NCBI GenBank assembly: GCA_037127255.1
Contig: JBANSL010000014.1
Span: 72,275,646 to 72,339,645 of the forward strand
DNA length: 64,000 bases
Source: Persicaria tinctoria
Lineage: Eukaryota; Streptophyta; Magnoliopsida; Caryophyllales; Polygonaceae
Direction of reading: 5' to 3'
Below, piece after piece: positions 56,194 through 64,000 of this stretch (the stretch's first letter is position 1; every line of letters starts with the position of its first letter). The position numbers and the translations under genes were made by a program. The notes under the pieces were generated by a model. That model searched no databases. It saw nothing but the letters and a program-made list of their open reading frames with translations, and had not been told where the DNA came from.

Positions 56194-59064
56194 ATGCGCC
56201 GTTCTGGTCTACCACCTGAGTTTGACGCCTTAGACGAACCAGAGCGTTACCTACACATCCACTCTAAACTCAAAAGGATCATGGCGGCCGCTGAAACACA
56301 AGAGCAACCGATCGAAAGGCTTACAAGGGAACTAGCCGTTAAAGATGCTGCTATCGTCACTGAGAAAGCAGCAAGGGAGCAAGCAGAAGCTGAGCTTGCC
56401 CAATATCCAACTACTGCTGAGGATTATATGCATCCAGCTCTCGTCGTGCCTGAATCGGCGATTCTAATCCCTGATAACTCTTTTGAAATTCGCGCTCAAT
56501 TCTTGATAGAGCTTACAAATAATGCTTTTTATGGCAAATTTAATGAGTGCCCTCTTGAACATATTACTAACTTTCATGATATGTGTTGTACTCTTGCAGA
56601 AGGTACAACTCTGGAATATGTCAAGATGAAATCTTTTCATTGGTCGCTGGCTGGACCTGCACTGAAATGGCTTGAAGGGCTGAAGCCGAGATCTCTCACC
56701 ACCTGGGCCCAAGTAGAACAAGAGTTCCTGAACAAATACTTTCCACCCGCTAAAACAGCACTTCTCCGTCAGAAAATCACCGCCTTTAAACAGAAGCAAG
56801 GGGAACCGCTAGCAAAGGCATGGGAACGCTACAAAGAACTACTGCGATCTTGCTCTACTCATGGATAGCCACCCTACGTCATCCAGGAGATCTTCTTCAA
56901 CTCTCTGGATCAAATCACAAAGGATAGGATCAACCATTATACTCTCTATGAGTATCTGACGATGCCCCCAAGCGACGCATGGGGTGTGCTAGAAAAGCTC
57001 ACTAACTACGACAACAAATATGGGGCTCCTGCAAACTATGAGGAGAACTCCTACGCCAGGCCAGCACCATCAATGCCACTCTATGAGCCAGCAAAGGAGA
57101 TTGACCCAGATGTCAGGGAGCAGTTCTACAGAGACTAGAATCGCAAGCTCCTCAAGCAAGTCAAATATCTATCTGTTAACCAGCCTTGCATTGAATGCGG
57201 ATCACAGAGGCACACCACTACTGAGTGCCCACACACCGAGCAAGTCAGGATGTCAGAAACACATGAACAGGCAGCCTATGCTGGGGGTCCAAATCGCTAC
57301 ATGGGAGACCAACGATCCTACCAACCACAGTGGAACCAAGGTCCCCCTAGGAATCCCCCACCCTACAGAGCTCCAGGACATCCAGAAAGGGATCAAAAGA
57401 AGGATGATCTACATCTGATCCTTGAAGAGATGCGTCGTAATCAGGGCACCATCAACAACCAATTCCAGAATATCACTACAAAGTTTGGGGAATTGGACAT
57501 CTGGAAAAGGGGAATAGAGACGCAGATGGGTCAAATCGCTGCACAGATCCCACGACCGTCCGGACAACTCCCTGGGCAAACTGAACCAAATCCTAAGGGG
57601 AAAACCGGACACGTCGCAGCTATCAAACTCAGAAGTGGACATCAATTACACGAACCAAAGGTCAAAAAACAGAAAAGCAAGGCAGAGCAGCAACTCGACG
57701 TAGAGCACAGCCAACTCGATCTCGAGGAAGGTGTACTCGACATCGACGAGACTCTATTCGACAAAGACCAGAAGCTGAGCTCGGACTCCGATGCGCAGAC
57801 CAGCAACTCCAGGTCCACCACCCTACTCGATGTCGACGAGCCCGTTGTCGAGATCGACGAGCAGCGTCAAGCCGACGTCGACGACGTTGCAACACCTCCG
57901 ACAGCTAATCAGGCTCCGAAACTGAAAAAGCTACTGCCTTTCCCTTCAAAAGCACAGACAGATCCCACTGCAGGTAGGTCTACCAGATTTGTTAATATGC
58001 TGCAAGAACTAAATGTTTCTATTCCTTTTACAGAAGCCCTGCAAGAGATGCCTGGATATGTCAAATTTCTCAAGGAAATCCTAAGCAAGAAGCAATCCAT
58101 CTCAGAGATCGCAGGCGAATGCAAAGTACTCCACTTCCCTGAAAAGAGACCTGACCCTGGTAAGTTTTCTGTTACTGTGGGTTTTGGTCAATATAAATAT
58201 GATTTTCTATGCGATTTAGGAGCAAGTGTGAGCATCATGCCTTTATCAATCTGGCGGAAAGTAAAGATAGGATGCATAGAACCTGTGGATGCCAAGCTAT
58301 ACATGGCGAACAATACAGTAGTCATCCCTACAGGTATAGTTGAGAACGTCCCTGTCCAGGTTGGTAAATTCTTTGTTCCAGCCGATTTCCTTATCATTGA
58401 CTGTGCTGAAGATCCCACTAGCCCTATTATTCTTGGTAGACCATTCTTAGCTACTGCAGATGCCAAAATAAGTGTCAAGAATAGATCGCTCACCTTCACC
58501 ATAGGCGATGAGATTTTGGATTTCTCTTTTGGCCCTGTAAAAGAGGAAATTTCATGGCTGGAGGTGAAAAGCATCAGCAACCACGGGACCAAGCAAATAG
58601 CGGAGGAAGGTGCTGACGCTGTACCCGAGGTCGACAAGCGCTACTCGACATCGACAAGAGACCTACTCGATCTCGACAAGACTTTGTCTACCTAGACAAC
58701 CACTGCAGAGCCAGAAACTTGCCAGGAGCCTAAGTATGGGGTCCCTGTACTCGAGGTCGACAAGCCTTCATCGATGTCGACTAGCCCCAAGCCCAAAGAT
58801 TCCTGTTTTGGGTCCGATAAGGCAGGTTCAGGTATGAATCCTACTCACCCTCAATCCATAAAGAAAATTATAAATGATTTAAGGGGAGACAAGACGACGT
58901 GGCAAGAGAATCTGCGAAAACTAAGAGCTGGAAGGAAAAGGGAGAAAGAAAAAGGAGATGATGCAAGCAACAACCTGTCTGCTGAGCTTGCATACTACCA
59001 GCAGGACCTAGATGATCCAGGAGAGGGGCCAAGCATGAGCGGGCCCCACAATAATGGTCCTTGA
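56194..59064 (+). pseudogene. gag-protease polyprotein, one frame with three TAG codons
   Basis: A single reading frame of 957 codons runs from the ATG at 56194 to TGA at 59062-59064 without any frameshift. It is broken only by TAG at 56866-56868, 57136-57138 and 58693-58695. Gag features include SFHWSLAGPALKWLEGLKP and FLNKYFPPAKTALLR. A zinc knuckle, C-x2-C-x4-H-x4-C (CIECGSQRHTTTEC), lies at about 57186-57227. The retropepsin-like domain has VGFGQYKYDFLCDLGASVSI and, further on, IILGRPFLATADAKISV. Between them an acidic region has repeated L-D-x-D/E phrases produced by the TCGANNTCGA motif. A Lys-rich tail ends the frame. All three TAG codons could derive from CAG by C-to-T change. Confidence 0.88.
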
Positions 59065-60823
59065 GCGCAAAAGGAGAAGTCGGCCTAGCGACTCTAAAAT
59101 CTAGAGCATGTATATAAAACTTTATGATTTTGGGACTTTTGAACTTTTTGTTTTGTTTTTGGTTTTAGGGTTTTATGTCTTTTAGAATGTTTTATGTGGA
59201 TAGTCTTGTTTTGTGTGCAATCTAACACTTTTAGGTCGGCAAGCATATAAAGGATCGCGAAAAGTGGAATAAAGAAGTCCCTGAAAGCAGTCAGAATCGA
59301 CGAAGGCCAAGTCGACGACGACAAGGAGGAGAAGCCCAGAAGTTACTCGACCTCGAGTAGACGTACTCGACATAGCCCAGCCAGACGCTCCTCGACTTCA
59401 GATTCCACCAAACGTTGAGAGCCTATTCGATATCGGGTACTGTACTCGATATCGACAAGAACATCTACTCGACATGTGCTGATCCGCCTTCCTCGATGTT
59501 TTATCCTGTGAGTTCCTTCCTTTACTCTTGTTTTTATTTAATTTTTCTATAGTGGGGACACTGTAAATTTTAAGTATGGGGTGGGGGAAGGGTTTACTTC
59601 ATGCATATTTGACTTTATTTGACATTATATGTGCATTATTTCTTTGAATTACTATATGGCTATTTTGGAATACATTATTGATTTATGTGCTTATATGCAT
59701 GTTTTCCAAAAAGTTTGAAAAATACATTATTGATTTATGTGCTTATATGCATGTTTTCCAAAAAGTTTGAAAAATCACCCCCATTGAAAATTTTGGTTAA
59801 TGTCATGGAAGCTTTAATTGAACTCGGCGATGCAAAATTGGATTCATTAGAGGTATAGCATGAAATTGCCTAGTAAAGGGAAGTCATAATGAAGTGCATT
59901 ATTTCTTGAAAACCATAGAAGGAGGTAAAATTTGAAGTTGCTTTTGACATGTTGCATGATAAGGTGATGGAGGACTTTATATTTCCATATAATGCTCATT
60001 GTTTGAAATCCTAGCCTTACCTATGCTTATGCATCACAAAAGCCATAATATGCCTTATTTCAATTATTGCTCCACATGATCTAAATATTAGCCATCCTCT
60101 ACCTTATCCGGGGATTATGTTGAGAATGATATTACATTATGGAGATTATCATATGGTGTTTGTGTTGTGATTATTATCATTATTGGAGTTTGGAAGGAAA
60201 TTGTTTGAAATATATGGAAAATTTAATGAGTGAAAGAAAATCCAATCACCTCAGGAGATAAAGGTAGATTGACCCTGCTCTCTGAGATAATAGTTTGGAG
60301 AGATGGGACACATTGTGAGGAGTCCAAAGCACTAAGTATCCGGGGCCATTCATGACACCCATGTTTGCGACTCGCGAGAAGGCAGTGCTGAGGTCAGAGA
60401 GGTAAAAGCATTATTGTTGATAAAAGCATTATGAAAGGTGATGAATTTTATGAGAAGGAATGTGGTATAAAATTCAATTTGGAAATACTCCATTTCCCTG
60501 GATCATTAGCACCACATTGCCAGAAATTTCCCACCTTTTAGCCTTTTACCAAATCTACTCCTTATTTGAGCTAAATTTAAGTCCTCTTGATTATTAATGC
60601 TTTGTCACGAATGAATGTTTTGCATAACCCTCCTTTTGTGAGTAGATGTTGCTTTAATATAATTACACATGCATGGATTAGTGACACTAGTACCTTTTCG
60701 AGGATGGTAATTGATTGCAGGGACATATAAGAATGAATCTAATATGTTGAGAGTTTTTTTTCTTCCCCTGAATGACAATTGAAAGTATTGCTTGAGGACA
60801 AGCAAGCTTAAGTATGGGGTGTT
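59065..60823 (+). other. Non-coding 3' internal region with polypurine tract
   Basis: No pol domains occur here. There is a 52-bp tandem duplication at about 59669-59772 and two more TCGANNTCGA sites (59347, 59446). The phrase 'aagtatggggt' occurs at 58730, 59572 and 60810; the last, with 'gtt', abuts the right LTR and is the likely polypurine tract (60810-60823). Confidence 0.75.
59669..59772. repeat. 52-bp tandem duplication
   Basis: Two adjacent copies of the segment from 'aatacattattgatttatg' to 'ccaaaaagtttgaaa'. Confidence 0.93.
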
Positions 60824-62808
60824 TGTTGTGAGCTAAATCTGCCATATTTTACAGTAACTTTAAATATCGTTTTCTGCATACTTTGCATACATTTGGGTTA
60901 AATAGTACAGAATCTATGTAGTTTATGTTTATTTGCCAAGTTATGGAATCTACACCAGTTTCTGTTTAAATTCGCAGAATTCGAGACATTTTACAGCAAC
61001 TCTAAGGAAGGTCAGAAAAGCTCGGAAAACCACTGCAGAAGTCCAAGGTCAAATAAGCAGCGGAACCAGTCGAATCAAGCTGAAAGCCCAGGCTACTCGA
61101 TCTCGAGTAGGCCTTACTCGATCTAGACGAGCATGTCCGAGCACAGGCCTTGTCGACTAGGAGCCAGACCAACCCAGCTCCGGAGCCCTACTCGATCTCG
61201 ACAAGCCCTAGTCGAGATCGACGACGCCTCAGCGCCACACCCGGAGTCGACGAGGAGAGGAGGCAAGCCGAGGACGAGGACGACCAGGCAGCACTCGCTG
61301 CCTGCGACTCGACTCGCTGCAGCGGACCGCTCGCTGCCGCGGAAATCTTCGCTGCCAGCGGGACGCACCAAGACGAGGGAGCTCGCCAACTCGCTCCAGC
61401 GGAAGGGGGTTCTCGCACCTGCGGATGGACGGGCTCGCTGCAGCGGAAGAAGCCACGTCGAGGACCTGCTAGCCGAGACGACAAGCCAGCCCAGTCGACG
61501 ACTTTCCTACTCGACATCGAGTAGCCCTAGTCGACATCGACGACGAATCCGGAAGCTGTTGACGTGGCTTGACGAATCCTACTCGGAGTTGGAGTCCTTG
61601 GAGCCGAGGATAGCCTAGTCTATCCGAATTATCTACATCTACCATGAAGAAGAGAGTTTTATCCACTTAAGACATTTAGATATATTTAGATTTAATTTCT
61701 TTATCGCTTTTATTTATCCTTAAGCATTTTAGATATAGTTTTAGATATAAATATAGATATTCTATCCTCGATTAGCAAGGAATAAAAGGCTATAAATAAA
61801 GCCCATGGGGCTCAGTTTTAAGGAGGACAATTCCGGGGTTAGAGAGGTAGTTCACCGAGACGGTTTAGGGAGTTCAGAGGTTTTAAGGTTTTGGCAGTTT
61901 ACGAGAGTTGATTGCCAGGATTGTAAAGTCTTTGAATTTAGTTTAATGCAAGTTGTTATTTTCTTTCCATTCAATGTCTGAATTTGCGATGAAGCGCGAG
62001 TAGTCCACCCACTTCTAGGGTTGGGGCGAGCCCGACGATAGCCATGCGCGCTTGAGGTAAAAATCCGACATTTATCATGTTTTGAGCATTTTCCTACTTG
62101 TTTATGTGTTTATTACCCGTCTAATGGAGATCCATGCTAACAACTTGGATTATAAACATAAAATTGGTAGAGACAATTAGGGTTTCTTGAGAGAGTTGTC
62201 TAATTGTTGGAAAAGGTGAAAGCTTAGTCCTTTGATGCGATTTACATGATAATTTGTTTGGTTCTGCCTTATGCGTGCTTGGTTATCGTTGTTGCAAACC
62301 TCAATCTTGGAAGCCTTTTACATACAGTTTATTTCGAAAGTCCCAAAGCATTTGCCTTTACTTTATTTCTTTATTTCGTTTTAATTCTCTGTCTACTCGA
62401 TCTCGACCAAGCCTGGTCGACCTCGAGTTACTGATCTTCGATCTAGCATCGCTGTAGCTTACTTGTGCAGGTACTCGACGAGACGAAGCGAAGTCGACCA
62501 AGACTCTACTCGACATCGAGTAGCCCCTCATCGACATCGACAAGCCTCTGCCTGCGACTGCTACGCTGTTCGACTGTCCGATCTTCTGTCGACTACCCTA
62601 GTCGAGATCGAGGACCCTGTTGTCGACTTCTGTCCGTGAGATTTCACCGCTGCCTAGGATCCGCTGAAACGCTTCCTCGTGGATCGATCCTGACTTCCCA
62701 CTGCTGCATCAGGAGGAGGTCTTGTAATTATTTGCAAGGGACGGAATCTGGTTTGCTGTGATTTATTTCTATTTTATATTTGCATTCTCGATTTCCTCCT
62801 ATACAACA
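60824..62808 (+). repeat. Right LTR of the Athila-like element
   Basis: 1985 bp, with the same ends and the same ten TCGANNTCGA sites as the left LTR. Differences from the left LTR are mostly single substitutions and a few small indels (for example around 61604-61614). Confidence 0.95.
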
Positions 62809-62813
62809 CCTGT

Positions 62814-64000
62814 GCGCGGGTAAGATGGGCATACCAATTTTGAACCAGTTTACCCAAACTGTAGTGCAGTTCGTTCATTCGCCTAGACCTGTCTAGGTCT
62901 ACCACGACGCTCTATCGAGTGGGATGGGGCAATGGAAAAGTCAGGAGGGGAAAGGGAAGAGTATATGGGACCATGGAAGGATTGGAAGGGGAAAGTGAAA
63001 GAATTCTCCAATGGAAGGATTGGAAGGGGAGTACTTGACATATTTTGGTAATTCGTTAAGTCTGTATGTGGAAAGAACGCCATATATGAATTCCACATCT
63101 ATAAGTTCTCATAAGTTACAATAGCTAGCTACAGCCTAGAGGACATAAAGTATAGACCTATTAGTTCTTTCCTGAATAGTATAGAAGTGTCTCTTCCACA
63201 TAGATTATAAAAGATTAAAAATGATGTGTTATAAAGGAGGATGAGACTCTACACAATTGCTTAAGCTTTTGTGTTAAGTTGGTGGATCACGACCTTATAA
63301 AAGAGTGAAGAATATTTTTTTTAAATTAAAAAAAAAACATATCATAAAATTTAGGTTGAATATATGAATTTTAATTTTGAAAAATTAATAAGAAAATAAT
63401 ATAAAGAGAAATTGATAGAAAAAGAGTGTAATAAGAATTGAACATTTGACTTTTAAATTGGTTTATGATTTTAATTAGTCTGGGTTTTGTTTAATTAGAT
63501 TCCTAAATCGATTATTTACGAGATCCCATGATTGCATCATCAACTCAAGTCAATTGAAATATGTCTACAAAATTAAAAGTTTGATAACTTTGTATTTTCA
63601 CATTAATACCTTGTGCGCTCTATATTAATTTGAATAAGATTCTTGTGCGTCATTAAACAGACATTAGCTTAAAAAAAAAAAGAAAAAAAAAAAGGGGTCT
63701 ATCAAAGAAAGTGTTGTTCTGAGAGCATATTTAACGAGTAAATCCAGCTAAACACGGCCTTGGGGGAGTGATTACCAACTCCACGCAGCCTACTACTATT
63801 CTTTTGAATAGGTAAATAAAGAGCGGTCATTTTGGAGTTCGAACCGAGGACCTATGGGTATTACCCACACGTCCTTTTCGGTGGGCCTACTACTATTCTA
63901 TTAGTAGAGAGATCGCCACAAAAACGATGGATGAAAATTTCAACTTTCAACTATTTTGAAGCAAATTTTTCCACTTGTCTAATTTCCTTTTTTTTAGGGT
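62814..64000. other. Right edge: no recognised gene
   Basis: A G/A-rich stretch at 62925-63030 has the imperfect duplication 'ggaaggattggaagggga' (about 62976 and 63014), reminiscent of 1-60 at the other end of the window. From 63300 the DNA is AT-rich. On the minus strand 63832-63842 reads GGTTCGAACTCC, a good pol III B box, so a tRNA-derived SINE may lie here; no A box was confirmed. A 'cctactactattct' phrase is repeated at 63788 and 63886. Confidence 0.35.

Larger units (their letters stand above)
54129..62808 (+). mobile_element. Young Athila-like LTR element with gag-protease only
   Basis: LTRs 54129-56110 (1982 bp) and 60824-62808 (1985 bp) begin TGTTGTGAGC and end ATACAACA. They are about 99% alike by eye and flanked by the duplication CCTGT (54124-54128 and 62809-62813). 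The primer-binding site is tRNA-Asp type and a polypurine tract precedes the right LTR. The internal region holds one gag-protease frame and then about 1.7 kb of non-coding DNA. No reverse transcriptase, RNase H or integrase is present. The structure matches non-autonomous gag-only elements mobilised by an autonomous partner. Confidence 0.95.

Overview
This is a plant nuclear genome window, almost certainly from a eudicot. It is AT-rich, has GT-AG introns, and is packed with typical angiosperm transposons: Helitrons, hAT, Mutator-like, CACTA, PIF/Harbinger, Stowaway, Ty1-copia and an Athila-like LTR element. No rRNA gene, tRNA gene, CRISPR array or bacterial feature was seen. Nothing in the window fixes the species.

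The host-gene backbone is a tandem family of membrane-type pepsin-like aspartic proteases (family A1), all on the plus strand. Locus A is represented only by its 3' flank (about 330-1210). Locus B (10451-42828) has exons 1-8 but has lost exons 9-12, and its first two introns are swollen to about 14.3 kb and 16.0 kb by transposons. Locus C (44686-49133) is complete: 12 exons encoding 637 residues, with a signal peptide, both catalytic aspartates and a C-terminal membrane anchor. The same roughly 800-bp 3' flank follows loci A and B, and a conserved roughly 280-bp promoter/5'UTR block precedes B and C.

Layout: 1-1.5 kb, locus A flank; 1.5-8.2 kb, Stowaway MITE and a 6.2-kb Helitron with a truncated PIF1-type helicase and an RPA-like exon; 8.2-10.2 kb, decayed coding-like sequence; 10.2-10.7 kb, locus B promoter and exon 1; 10.8-24.9 kb, a concentric nest of transposons (hAT > Mutator-like > Mutator-like > hAT > hAT, each with a matching or near-matching target-site duplication) that also holds Helitrons, MITEs and a captured minus-strand gene fragment; 25.0-25.1 kb, exon 2; 25.2-40.6 kb, a minus-strand copia element (TSD GTACG) carrying a Harbinger element, a 5.25-kb CACTA element, three elements bounded by (TA)n, an intact RING ORF and a PB1-domain fragment; 41.1-42.8 kb, exons 3-8; 42.8-44.7 kb, flank and promoter; 44.7-49.1 kb, locus C; 49.5-53.8 kb, a young copia element with a fold-back palindrome; 53.8-54.1 kb, an orphan exon; 54.1-62.8 kb, a young Athila-like element with gag and protease but no reverse transcriptase or integrase; 62.8-64 kb, AT-rich sequence with nothing recognised.

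The most unusual signals are these. The decamer TCGANNTCGA occurs 30 times in the 8.7-kb Athila-like element. The gag-protease frame of that element is broken only by three TAG codons. Five concentric transposons sit in one intron of a gene whose exons 1-8 remain open. One Helitron carries about six tandem copies of its own 5' end. All boundaries, splice sites and TSDs were read by eye; no database search was run.
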